A stretch of DNA of 5,581 nucleotides from Blastocatellia bacterium. GTDB taxonomy: Bacteria; Acidobacteriota; Blastocatellia; Pyrinomonadales; Pyrinomonadaceae. The stretch spans positions 928 to 6,508 of the forward strand of contig DNND01000059.1 in NCBI GenBank assembly GCA_003488005.1, read 5' to 3'. The translations under genes were made by a program, and so were the position numbers. Within the stretch, counting starts at the first letter, position 1. Every line of letters starts with the position of its first letter. A model generated the notes under the pieces. That model was not told where the DNA came from and did no database searches. It saw nothing but the letters and a program-made list of their open reading frames with translations. Positions 1 to 5,575 of this stretch are shown piece by piece.

Positions 1-101
1 CGCGTGGTGGTACTGACTTCATGTCACCAGGTTGTCAGTGCGCCCGACGGTTCAAAGGCATCAGCAGAATATTCCATCGGGATTCGCCCTTCACTTGTGA
101 G
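1..101. other. Region downstream of recX, with possible repeat remnant at the left edge
   Basis: No convincing gene is seen. Two plus-strand frames stay open from the window edge into the recX 3' end, but they run antisense to recX, lack a recognisable product and probably reflect chance. The first roughly 35 bases (GTGGTACTGACTTC and following) resemble, from memory, the end of a dispersed intergenic repeat found in some acidobacterial genomes. The window cuts it off, so the other arm cannot be inspected. No clear intrinsic terminator for recX (minus strand) is visible. Confidence 0.3.
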
Positions 102-647
102 TCACTCATCGAGGTCGGTCTTTGAAATGCGGCGCACCTTGTCGCTGACTAATTCAAACGCAAAGCCCTGGCGCAGCAAATGATCAAAAAGACTTTTCGC
201 TTCGAGGCGAGTCTTCGGGCGGCCGCGCAAGCGAATACGCTTCTCAATGGCGCGGTCAATCAATTCTTCTTCCGGCGTTTCCGCATAGAGTAGATTGAGT
301 GCTTCGTCCGCGACTGCGCCCGGGACTTGTTTCATTTTCAAGTCCTGCTGCAAACGCCGCCGGCCAATCGGACGCTGCTTTACCTTCAGCGATGCGTAGC
401 TCAATGCGTAACGCTCGTCGTCGAGATAGCCATACTCTTTCAATCGCGCAATGACTTCATCAGCAAGTTGGTCGGTAACCCCGTGACGTTCCAACAGCCG
501 CTCGCGCAACTCTGCGATTGAGCGCGGCTTGGCGGCGAGCAACTTGGCTGCGCGTTGAAAGGTGCGCGAGCGAACCTGTTCGGGGGTGGTTGTCCTTGCA
601 GTCTCTTCGTCAGATTTTTTTAGCCGTCGCGCTCGCACAAAATGCAT
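102..647 (-). CDS. recX: Regulatory protein RecX
   Basis: RecX is a small cytoplasmic protein that binds RecA and modulates its filaments and recombinase activity. The 181-residue product is basic and helix-rich throughout, as expected for the three-helix tandem repeats of this family. Family hallmarks are visible: a first repeat at about 30-72 (AAKLLAAKPRSIAELRERL), the motif YLDDERYA at 74-81, GRRRLQQDL at 95-103, and a last repeat with KSLFDHLLRQGF at 151-162. The length is usual for the family, with a charged, probably disordered N-terminus of about 25 residues. The ATG at 645-647 has no clear Shine-Dalgarno, so a start slightly downstream is possible. recA, a frequent neighbour, is not in the window. 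The gene diverges from truB across a large inverted repeat. Family assignment is firm; the exact start is less so. Confidence 0.9.
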   Translation of the reverse strand: MHFVRARRLKKSDEETARTTTPEQVRSRTFQRAAKLLAAKPRSIAELRERLLERHGVTDQLADEVIARLKEYGYLDDERYALSYASLKVKQRPIGRRRLQQDLKMKQVPGAVADEALNLLYAETPEEELIDRAIEKRIRLRGRPKTRLEAKSLFDHLLRQGFAFELVSDKVRRISKTDLDE

Positions 648-691
648 TTAATCACAAAGCGAAGAGCGGGGGTAAACCCACCTTCCCAACC

Positions 692-719
692 TTGAGATAT
701 TCAAAGTTGAGTGGATAAT
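692..719 (+). promoter_or_regulatory. Candidate sigma70-type promoter for truB and the hydrolase
   Basis: TTGAGA at 692-697 (5 of 6 to the -35 consensus) is followed after 16 nt by GATAAT at 714-719 (5 of 6 to the -10 consensus). Transcription would begin near 726, giving a leader of about 115 nt that includes the right arm of the inverted repeat. The -35 box partly overlaps the inner end of the left arm. Sequence match only. Confidence 0.35.
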
Positions 720-739
720 CCGTGCTCGCAGTCTGTCAA
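712..739 (-). promoter_or_regulatory. Candidate promoter for recX
   Basis: On the minus strand, a perfect TTGACA (739 down to 734) is followed after 16 nt by TATCCA (717 down to 712). The -10 is weak, about 3 of 6, and its position coincides with the -10 of the plus-strand candidate. If both are used, RNA polymerase could not occupy them together, linking recX and truB expression. The -35 match is strong and the -10 poor, so this is tentative. Confidence 0.25.
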
Positions 740-841
740 ACTTAAGCAATCGGACAAGTAGCATAGCCTCGGGGTTGGGAAGGCGGGTTTACCCCCGCTC
801 TTTTGGCTGCTGCATCGCTAATTCGGAAGCGGCAATCTAGA

Positions 842-1807
842 ATGAAGCCAATGGATGGCGCGTTAATAATCGACAAGCCGGCTGATTGGACTTCGCACGA
901 CGTGGTAGCGCGCGCGCGGCATCTACTCCGAGAGCGGCGCGTGGGCCATACCGGGACGCTCGATCCATTCGCGACCGGCATGCTGGTTCTGCTTGTCGGC
1001 CGAGCAACGCGGCTGGCCCAGTTTCTTAGCGGACTTGAGAAAGAATATGAGGCGGTGATTCAGCTTGGCTACGCGACTGATACGGGCGATGTTACCGGCA
1101 AACCCTTAGTCAACTTGGGAGTTGTCAAAGCGGACGCGCCATTAAAGTCCGTTGCGAACCTGGACGAGTCTGAGATTGAAGCAGCGCTGGCAAGCTTACG
1201 CGGAGAAATCGATCAAGTGCCGCCAATGTATTCGGCAAAGAAGCAACAAGGGCGAAAGCTTTACGAGTTGGCGCGGCGCGGTGAGGAAGTTGAAAGACAA
1301 CCCGTCCGCGTTACGATCCAAAAGTTTGAAACGAATAGCGCGAAGGGCGGCTTGCTGAAAGACAACCTTGATGGCACCTATGACCTTGATGTGCTGGTCG
1401 CCTGCTCTTCCGGCACATATGTGCGAACGCTGGCAGAAGATTTCGGCAAGCGATTGGGAATCGGCGCGCATGTGGCGGAGCTGCGGCGCACGCGCGTGGG
1501 CTCTTTTCAAATTGTTCAGGCCATAACGCTTGAACAATTGCAAGAAAGTATTGCGGAAGAGTCGCTCGGACGAGTGCTGCTGACGCCTGACGCAGCGCTT
1601 GAACACTTGCCTGCAATTGATCTAATTGATGACGACGTACGAAAAGCACGTAATGGGGTGGATGTTTCTGTGCAAAAAGCAATCTGGACCAACGGTGAAC
1701 AGGTAAGGCTGCGTGACGAGCATGGCCACCTGATTGCGGTCGCATCATTTGAAGCGGAGAAGAATTCATTGCGTCCGCGCGTAGTCTTGGGCCATGAGGA
1801 AATATGA
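842..1807 (+). CDS. truB: tRNA pseudouridine(55) synthase TruB
   Basis: TruB converts U55 in the T-arm of most tRNAs to pseudouridine and also acts as a tRNA-folding chaperone. Residue numbers assume the ATG at 842. The N-terminal signature MDGALIIDKPADWTSHDVV (4-22) leads into GHTGTLDPFATG, with the catalytic Asp at 41. GYATDTGD follows at about 76-83, then VPPMYSAKK (126-134) and CSSGTYVRTLAEDFG (188-202), and a divergent C-terminal tail of PUA-like length. The product is 321 residues, near the usual size. A short extra stretch (KGGLLKDNLDGTYD) sits before the CSSGTY strand. The ATG at 851 is an equally good start by family comparison; the in-frame TTG at 803 adjoins the repeat and is unlikely. 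GGAAG at 825-829 is a distant, weak ribosome site. The stop overlaps the next gene as ATGA. Common partners rbfA, rpsO and ribF are absent. Confidence 0.96.
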   Translation: MKPMDGALIIDKPADWTSHDVVARARHLLRERRVGHTGTLDPFATGMLVLLVGRATRLAQFLSGLEKEYEAVIQLGYATDTGDVTGKPLVNLGVVKADAPLKSVANLDESEIEAALASLRGEIDQVPPMYSAKKQQGRKLYELARRGEEVERQPVRVTIQKFETNSAKGGLLKDNLDGTYDLDVLVACSSGTYVRTLAEDFGKRLGIGAHVAELRRTRVGSFQIVQAITLEQLQESIAEESLGRVLLTPDAALEHLPAIDLIDDDVRKARNGVDVSVQKAIWTNGEQVRLRDEHGHLIAVASFEAEKNSLRPRVVLGHEEI

Positions 1808-2751
1808 AAAAGCGTTACTGGTTAGGCGGGATCTCAGCGTTAGCCGGCGCGGCAGTGGCGGCTAAGCTCTGGTTGCGCCCGTCCGATGTTGAGTGGGATT
1901 CCAACCGCGAGGCTGTATTCAACGCTGATTATTCTCGCTTCGCAGAAGTTGATGGCGTTACGGTGCACTATCAGGAAGCCGGCGAGACAAGCGCGCCGCC
2001 CCTGCTGCTGATTCACGGTTTTGCCTCGTCGAACCTGGTTTGGAGCAAGGTGCTGCTGCAATTTGCGGAAGAGGGATTTCGGGTCATTGCGCCGGATCTT
2101 TTGGGCTACGGATATTCCGGCAAGCCGCGGCAAATGGATTACACCATCGTTTCGCAGGCAAAGATGGTCACCGGTCTGCTGCAGCAACTAGGCATCGCCC
2201 GCATTTGCTTAATCGGCAGCTCCTACGGCGGCGCGGTGGCGGCGACGATTGCTCTCGATCGTCCGGAGCTGGTTGAAAAATTAGTATTGGTCGGAGCAGT
2301 CACCAATAACAAGCCGACGCGCTACCTGCTGATGCGACTGTTTGGCTCGCCAATCATCGGCGACATTCTTTCGCCGTTGGTCGTTGGGTCGCGCCGCTTG
2401 CTGCGCATGCGCATGAAACGCGTTTACGACCGGCACGCCTGGCCGGTGGATGAGAAGCGAGTGCAGGCGCGTCACTTGCCGCTTGCTACGCGTGGCACCC
2501 ATCGCGCGATCGTTCGCACCGTACGCCGCTGGGATGCTGAGCGAATTTCCCGCGACGCGCATCTTCTGACGCAACCGACGCTGATCGCTTGGGGCGATAA
2601 AGATCGCGAAGTGCCGTTGGCAGATGGTGAACGGTTGCACCACGAGATTTCGAATTCGCGTTTGTTTGTGTTTCGAGAGTGCGGTCACCTGCCGCATGAA
2701 GAATATCCAGCGGAGTTTAAGGAGCTGGTTCAGAGTTTTCTTTGTGAATGA
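1804..2751 (+). CDS. Alpha/beta hydrolase with N-terminal membrane anchor
   Basis: This is a serine hydrolase of the alpha/beta fold; the substrate cannot be told from sequence. The 315-residue product begins MKKR followed by a hydrophobic stretch (about 7-24), probably a signal anchor placing the enzyme on the outer face of the inner membrane, since no cleavage site is obvious. The core begins near residue 47. HGF (71-73) is the oxyanion region, and GSSYGG (138-143) is the nucleophile elbow with Ser140. WGDKD (263-267) carries the probable acid Asp267, and CGHLPHEE (293-300) the catalytic His295, so the triad looks complete. The cap region (about 168-245) is Arg-rich. The ATG overlaps the truB stop as ATGA, with GAGGA just upstream (1796-1800), which suggests translational coupling. 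Close relatives are annotated variously as esterases, epoxide or haloalkane hydrolases, or C-C bond hydrolases; I do not choose among them. Confidence 0.9.
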   Translation: MKKRYWLGGISALAGAAVAAKLWLRPSDVEWDSNREAVFNADYSRFAEVDGVTVHYQEAGETSAPPLLLIHGFASSNLVWSKVLLQFAEEGFRVIAPDLLGYGYSGKPRQMDYTIVSQAKMVTGLLQQLGIARICLIGSSYGGAVAATIALDRPELVEKLVLVGAVTNNKPTRYLLMRLFGSPIIGDILSPLVVGSRRLLRMRMKRVYDRHAWPVDEKRVQARHLPLATRGTHRAIVRTVRRWDAERISRDAHLLTQPTLIAWGDKDREVPLADGERLHHEISNSRLFVFRECGHLPHEEYPAEFKELVQSFLCE

Positions 2752-2774
2752 TCGAAGTCATCAAGCAATAACTA

Positions 2775-2875
2775 GCCGCAGATTAACGCGGATACACGCA
2801 GATCAGAAAATTTCACCAGCAACGAGCTCGCTCTACATCCCTGCCTATTCGCGTTCATCCGCGTGAATCTGCGGC
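2775..2875. repeat. Imperfect inverted repeat in the convergent intergenic region
   Basis: The arms at 2775-2803 and 2847-2875 are reverse complements over about 29 positions with roughly five mismatches. The best-matching blocks are GCCGCAGATT and ACGCGGAT. The loop is about 43 nt and contains the palindrome CGAGCTCG (2823-2830). The arm sequence (CCGCAGATT-ACGCGGAT-type) is of a kind that, from memory, recurs in intergenic regions of many environmental bacteria. It differs from the recX-truB repeat. No protein is encoded. Confidence 0.8.
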
Positions 2876-2885
2876 AGATATTTTT
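2847..2885 (+). terminator. Possible terminator for the truB-hydrolase transcript
   Basis: The right arm of the inverted repeat is followed by ATATTTTT (2878-2885), the arrangement of a stem followed by a U-tract on the plus strand. The loop is longer than in a classical intrinsic terminator, so efficiency is uncertain. No matching T-run lies beyond the left arm for minus-strand transcripts. Confidence 0.35.
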
Positions 2886-2896
2886 CAGCGCCACCC

Positions 2897-4078
2897 TCAA
2901 CTCATATTCAGCGCTTTGCCGACGGAAGGATCGCGGCGGACGCGCCAGATTTTCGAGTCGAGGTAGTAATGAATAAACGCGTAGCCCCAGAGAAATGAAA
3001 TGCCGAGTTGCATGGCAAAAGATTGTTCGCTGTTCATACCGGCGCCATTCTTCAAACCGACATAGCCGAGCAATTGTCGCGGGCCCTGGTAAATGATTCC
3101 GAAAAGAATTCCAAAAGCGATGTAGTACAGAAGACGGCGACTGATCAGTTCGGCGGCGCCAAATTGTTGACGAGGATCCTGATCAGATGACGAGGCCTCT
3201 CTCAAGGTCGGTCTACTGTCCCGGACTTGGGCGGGCGGGACGCCTGCGGTCCCAGTATGGGCTGGCGAGCTTCTTGAGTATTTCTGATTATGAAACCAAA
3301 TCAGGCGATGATATTGCAGGTTGTGATAGACGGTGAGTATCGCGACGATGGCGATCGGCTTGTTTGGCATTGGCGTCAACAAGACAATCCAGTGCATCGG
3401 AATTGCCGCCGCCAGCAGGAGATATTTCGGAACGTCGAGAGTCTCACCGGTTAAAAACCGCTGTCCTTGTCTGATGAGCCAGGCAACAAAAAGAATTATC
3501 GTTCCGGCCAGCAGGATCGTTGCCAGCCCATTCACGCCGAAACGCAAAGACGCAGGAACGCGAGTCATAGCGTCGGGATCGCGCGCGATGAAAGCAACGA
3601 ACGGATAGTTAAAAGCAAACAACAACAGCAGCCGGTCGAGTGCGTTGTCTATAGGCGCCAGGTCGTTGTTCTTTTTCTTGTACAGCACCATGAAGCCGTA
3701 GTGCTGCTTGACCAGATGGTAATAAGCCCAAAGCGCGGCGAGAAAGAAAAAGACCAGGCCCAGCCCGGCGAAAACCATGATTGGACCCACCGCGAAGAAA
3801 AGCAGCGAGCCCCACAACAAGCGCCTGCGGTTGCGGCGTTCAGCGCGATCAAAATAGGTGCGCGAGAAAGTTCCAAAGACGTGCGGCGCATCGATCAGAA
3901 TGGCCCACAGCGCCACCATTGGAATCAGCGGCAGCACTCCGGCAACGTACAAAATGAGCAAGGCGTAGCTGGAAAAAACGGAACCAATGAACCAGACAAG
4001 ATCGTCGCGCGCAGAAATGATCCAGCGTAGCGAGAGGACTTGAGCACGAGCTTGGGGGAAAACTTCAGCGGTGGCCAT
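2897..4078 (-). CDS. Histidine-rich polytopic membrane protein of unknown function
   Basis: I do not recognise a named family. The 393-residue product has about eight hydrophobic segments (roughly 27-48, 50-62, 88-107, 107-120, 147-164, 181-202, 217-249 as one or two, 314-331, 353-371), so it is an integral inner-membrane protein. Polar motifs near the membrane boundaries look conserved-like: DAPHVFGTFSRTYFD (63-77), HLVKQHYG (121-128), YHNLQYHRLIWFHN (251-264) and HYYLDSKIWRVRRDP (370-384). Two HX4H pairs (H121/H126 and H252/H257) plus H66, H263 and H370 suggest a metal or haem site, as in membrane desaturase-like proteins, but the classical HXXHH box is missing. Residues about 267-293 look like a translated repeat insertion. 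The ATG at 4076-4078 has no strong ribosome site. It stands alone, divergent from crcB. Confidence 0.85.
   Translation of the reverse strand: MATAEVFPQARAQVLSLRWIISARDDLVWFIGSVFSSYALLILYVAGVLPLIPMVALWAILIDAPHVFGTFSRTYFDRAERRNRRRLLWGSLLFFAVGPIMVFAGLGLVFFFLAALWAYYHLVKQHYGFMVLYKKKNNDLAPIDNALDRLLLLFAFNYPFVAFIARDPDAMTRVPASLRFGVNGLATILLAGTIILFVAWLIRQGQRFLTGETLDVPKYLLLAAAIPMHWIVLLTPMPNKPIAIVAILTVYHNLQYHRLIWFHNQKYSRSSPAHTGTAGVPPAQVRDSRPTLREASSSDQDPRQQFGAAELISRRLLYYIAFGILFGIIYQGPRQLLGYVGLKNGAGMNSEQSFAMQLGISFLWGYAFIHYYLDSKIWRVRRDPSVGKALNMS
3201..3278. repeat. GC-rich palindromic repeat-like insert within the membrane-protein gene
   Basis: The segment carries GGGAC (3237-3241) and GTCCC (3249-3253) around a 7-nt loop, plus another GTCCC at 3218-3222 that can also pair with the central GGGAC. 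CTCAAG (3201-3206) and CTTGAG (3273-3278) form a short terminal inverted pair. The interval is 78 bp, a multiple of three, so the host frame is kept. On the coding strand it reads SPAHTGTAGVPPAQVRDSRP and on to TLREA, polar and proline-rich between two membrane segments. AGVPPA-type peptides are, from memory, typical of translated dispersed repeats in Verrucomicrobia and Acidobacteria. The exact ends are inferred. Confidence 0.6.
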
Positions 4079-4120
4079 GGGCTAAGACCGGTCCAATCAA
4101 AACTCGGCGAGAGCGCGATA

Positions 4121-4129
4121 ATTGTAGCA
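4121..4129 (-). promoter_or_regulatory. Candidate extended -10 promoter for the membrane-protein gene
   Basis: On the minus strand TGCTACAAT (4129 down to 4121) matches an extended -10: TGN followed by TACAAT, 5 of 6 to consensus. No good -35 box lies 16-18 nt upstream, which extended -10 promoters tolerate. Transcription would start near 4114, leaving a leader of about 36 nt before the ATG at 4078. Confidence 0.4.
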
Positions 4130-4157
4130 CCACCCCGACGGCTGAAACATTGTGATC

Positions 4158-4166
4158 TGGTAAACT
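4158..4166 (+). promoter_or_regulatory. Weak candidate extended -10 for crcB
   Basis: TGGTAAACT (TGN plus TAAACT, 4 of 6) lies 8 nt upstream of the crcB ATG. Use of it would start transcription about 1-3 nt before the ATG, giving a nearly leaderless mRNA, which fits the absence of a Shine-Dalgarno. No supporting -35 is visible. Tentative. Confidence 0.2.
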
Positions 4167-4174
4167 ACGCGTCC

Positions 4175-4549
4175 ATGCCGAGAATAATTTGGATTGGGCT
4201 GGCAGGCTTCGCCGGAACACTCTTGCGCTACTGGTTATCCGGGGCGGTTGCAAAGCGCTACGGTGAAACTTTTCCTTACGGCACGCTTGCCGTGAATGCG
4301 CTTGGTTGTCTGCTCGCGGGTGCGTTGTTTTATTTGATGTATGAACGTTTTCTCGCCAGCCCTACGGTTCGAAGCATGGTCTTCATTGGGCTATTGGGTG
4401 GATTCACAACTTTTTCCTCGTATGGCTTGCAAACGTTTACGCTGTTGCGCGATGGCGAACTACTGCTGGCGCTGGTTAACATCGCAGCGTCGAATATTGC
4501 CGGCTTGTTTCTCGTTTGGGTGGGTTACCGGCTGGCGGGGTTAATCTGA
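4175..4549 (+). CDS. crcB: Fluoride channel CrcB/Fluc
   Basis: CrcB (Fluc) is a small dual-topology membrane protein that dimerises to form a fluoride-selective channel, letting cytoplasmic fluoride leave the cell. The 124-residue product has four hydrophobic segments (about 3-22, 36-56, 67-91, 97-120). It shows GFAGTLLRYWLSG near the N-terminus, PYGTLAVNALGC with Asn41, and the signature GGFTTFSSYGLQTF (75-88). Phe80 matches the first residue of the family's phenylalanine box; the second position (83) is Tyr here. G75 and T79 lie in the region of the central sodium site. The ATG at 4175 was chosen because family members begin just before the first helix; an in-frame upstream extension to 4040 would overlap the divergent gene and add unrelated sequence. 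There is no Shine-Dalgarno. The stop overlaps the next ATG (TGATG). Confidence 0.95.
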   Translation: MPRIIWIGLAGFAGTLLRYWLSGAVAKRYGETFPYGTLAVNALGCLLAGALFYLMYERFLASPTVRSMVFIGLLGGFTTFSSYGLQTFTLLRDGELLLALVNIAASNIAGLFLVWVGYRLAGLI

Positions 4550-4884
4550 TGAACATTCCGGAAGAAGGTTATCTGCTGCGCATCTTCGTCGGCGAAAGTG
4601 ATCGCTGCGGCCACCGTCCGCTTTATGAAGAGATTGTTTTGAAAGCTCGCGAGGCGGGGCTGGCCGGCGCGACTGTGTTGCGGGGCGTGATGGGTTTTGG
4701 TCGCAATAGCATTTTACACACTGCAAAAATCCTGCGGCTCTCCGAGGACTTGCCGATGGTGATTGAGATTGTTGACAGTCTCGAAAAAGTGAAAGCATTT
4801 ATGCCGCAGCTCGATGAGATGATTAAGGACGGTTTGGTTACGTTGGAAGAAGTGAAAGTGGTTCAGTACAAGTCCTCGCGATAG
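4549..4884 (+). CDS. DUF190 family protein (PII-like fold)
   Basis: The 111-residue soluble protein matches the DUF190 family, small proteins with a ferredoxin-like, PII-related fold often encoded beside or fused to crcB. Visible features are GYLLRIFVGESDRCGHRPLYE (7-27), the helix VLKAREAGLAGATVLRGVMGFG (30-51) with the family-typical AGATVLRGVMGFG, then SEDLPMVIEIVDSLEKVKAF (65-84), and a closing strand GLVTLEEVKVVQYK. Length is normal. The start at 4549 shares one base with the crcB stop (TGATG), with GCGGGG 8 nt upstream, so translation is probably coupled to crcB. The position suggests a role in fluoride response, perhaps as a ligand-binding or channel-associated regulator, but no biochemical function is established to my knowledge. 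Family assignment is strong; the role is inferred from neighbours. Confidence 0.9.
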   Translation: MNIPEEGYLLRIFVGESDRCGHRPLYEEIVLKAREAGLAGATVLRGVMGFGRNSILHTAKILRLSEDLPMVIEIVDSLEKVKAFMPQLDEMIKDGLVTLEEVKVVQYKSSR

Positions 4885-4903
4885 AAATTTCTTAACACCG
4901 CGA

Positions 4904-5551
4904 ATGTCTGACAACCAGTCGACAAAACGATCTTCAGCGCGACAGTTTCAAGCGCATCCCTGGCACGGCCTGACGCCGGGCAAGGACGCGCCGCAAACTG
5001 TCAATGCGTATATCGAAATTGTCCCGACTGACGTGGTGAAGTATGAACTCGATAAAGAGTCCGGACATCTGCACGTCGATCGCCCGCAAAGATTTTCGTC
5101 AATGTGTCCGTCGCTTTATGGCTTTATCCCGCAAACTTTTTGCGGCGACGAAGTGGCAAAGCTTTCCGCCGAACGAACGGGAGCTTCCGACATCAAAGGT
5201 GACGGCGATCCGATGGACATTTGCGTGCTGACGGAGAAGACCTTCGCGCAAGGAAACTTTTTCTTGCGCGCCAAGCCAATCGGCGGGCTACGGATGATTG
5301 ATGGCGAACAGGCGGACGACAAGATCATTTCCATCCTCGAGTCGGACCTGGCTTACGGCCACATCCGCGACATAAGCGAATGTCCCAAAGCGCTGGTCGA
5401 TCGGCTCAACCATTATTTTTTGAGTTACAAACAACTGCCCGGGGATGCGCCGCGAAGAGTAGAGATTGTTGACGTGTATGACCGTGAAGAAGCGCTCGAT
5501 GTAATTCGTCGCAGCCTGATCGATTACAAAAACAAGTTTGCGGATTCTTAG
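4904..5551 (+). CDS. ppa: Inorganic pyrophosphatase, family I
   Basis: This cytoplasmic metal-dependent enzyme hydrolyses pyrophosphate to two phosphates and pulls biosynthetic reactions forward. The 215-residue product carries the family I active site: E38 (IEI), K46 and E48 (KYELDKESG), R60, Y72 (LYG), the signature DGDPMD with D100, D102 and D105, D133 and D138 with K140 (DGEQADDK), and Y175-K176 (HYFLSYK). It is longer than the E. coli enzyme (about 176), with an N-terminal extension ending HPWHGL and an insert (about 81-98) before the signature. HPWHG, CPSLYG, GDGDPMDICVLTEK and DISECP closely recall the chlamydial enzyme from memory. Cys replaces the Tyr usually found before the PxxYG motif. 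The gene follows DUF190 by 19 nt, probably in one operon. The ATG at 4904 lacks a ribosome site, but no better start is seen. Confidence 0.95.
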   Translation: MSDNQSTKRSSARQFQAHPWHGLTPGKDAPQTVNAYIEIVPTDVVKYELDKESGHLHVDRPQRFSSMCPSLYGFIPQTFCGDEVAKLSAERTGASDIKGDGDPMDICVLTEKTFAQGNFFLRAKPIGGLRMIDGEQADDKIISILESDLAYGHIRDISECPKALVDRLNHYFLSYKQLPGDAPRRVEIVDVYDREEALDVIRRSLIDYKNKFADS

Positions 5552-5555
5552 TGTC

Positions 5556-5575
5556 CGATAAGCTTTAGCTTGTCG
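5556..5575. repeat. Small hairpin after the pyrophosphatase gene
   Basis: CGATAAGC (5556-5563) can pair with GCTTGTCG (5568-5575) around a TTTA loop, giving 8 bp including one G-U. It begins 5 nt after the ppa stop. No T-run follows before the window ends, so it is either a non-canonical terminator, an RNA-stabilising hairpin or the edge of a longer repeat cut by the window. Confidence 0.5.

Larger units (their letters stand above)
662..802. repeat. Long imperfect inverted repeat (MITE-like or REP-like) between recX and truB
   Basis: The arms at 662-696 and 768-802 are reverse complements over 35 positions with three mismatches (680/784, 692/772, 693/771). They flank a 71-nt A+T-richer loop. 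The outer arm core reads AAGAGCGGGGGTAAACCC. The structure fills most of the recX-truB gap and encodes no protein. No obvious target-site duplication is seen next to the outer ends. It could be a non-autonomous mobile element, a dispersed palindromic repeat or a bidirectional terminator-like structure. The inverted symmetry is seen directly; mobility is inference. Confidence 0.85.

Noticed and set aside
79..100. Short hairpins near the recX 3' end as a terminator
   Set aside because: The stems are only 3-4 bp and no T-run follows on the minus strand.
1..183. Open plus-strand frame from the window edge
   Set aside because: It overlaps recX in antisense, is short and has no recognisable motif.
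803..841. TTG start for truB at 803
   Set aside because: It directly abuts the inverted repeat, and the added residues do not resemble TruB; 842 or 851 fits the family better.
1196..1769. Minus-strand open frames across truB
   Set aside because: They are antisense to an unmistakable truB and show no domain-like pattern.
3467..4030. Plus-strand open frame of 187 codons
   Set aside because: It is antisense to the membrane-protein gene, and its translation is Gln/Arg/Glu-rich low-complexity text without motifs, as expected of a shadow frame.
4079..4174. Fluoride riboswitch upstream of crcB
   Set aside because: The 96-bp gap shows none of the expected conserved blocks or pseudoknot arrangement that I could recognise, and no terminator hairpin before the ATG.
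4040..4174. N-terminal extension of CrcB from an upstream in-frame start
   Set aside because: It would overlap the divergent gene's start and adds 45 residues unlike the family, which begins just before the first helix.
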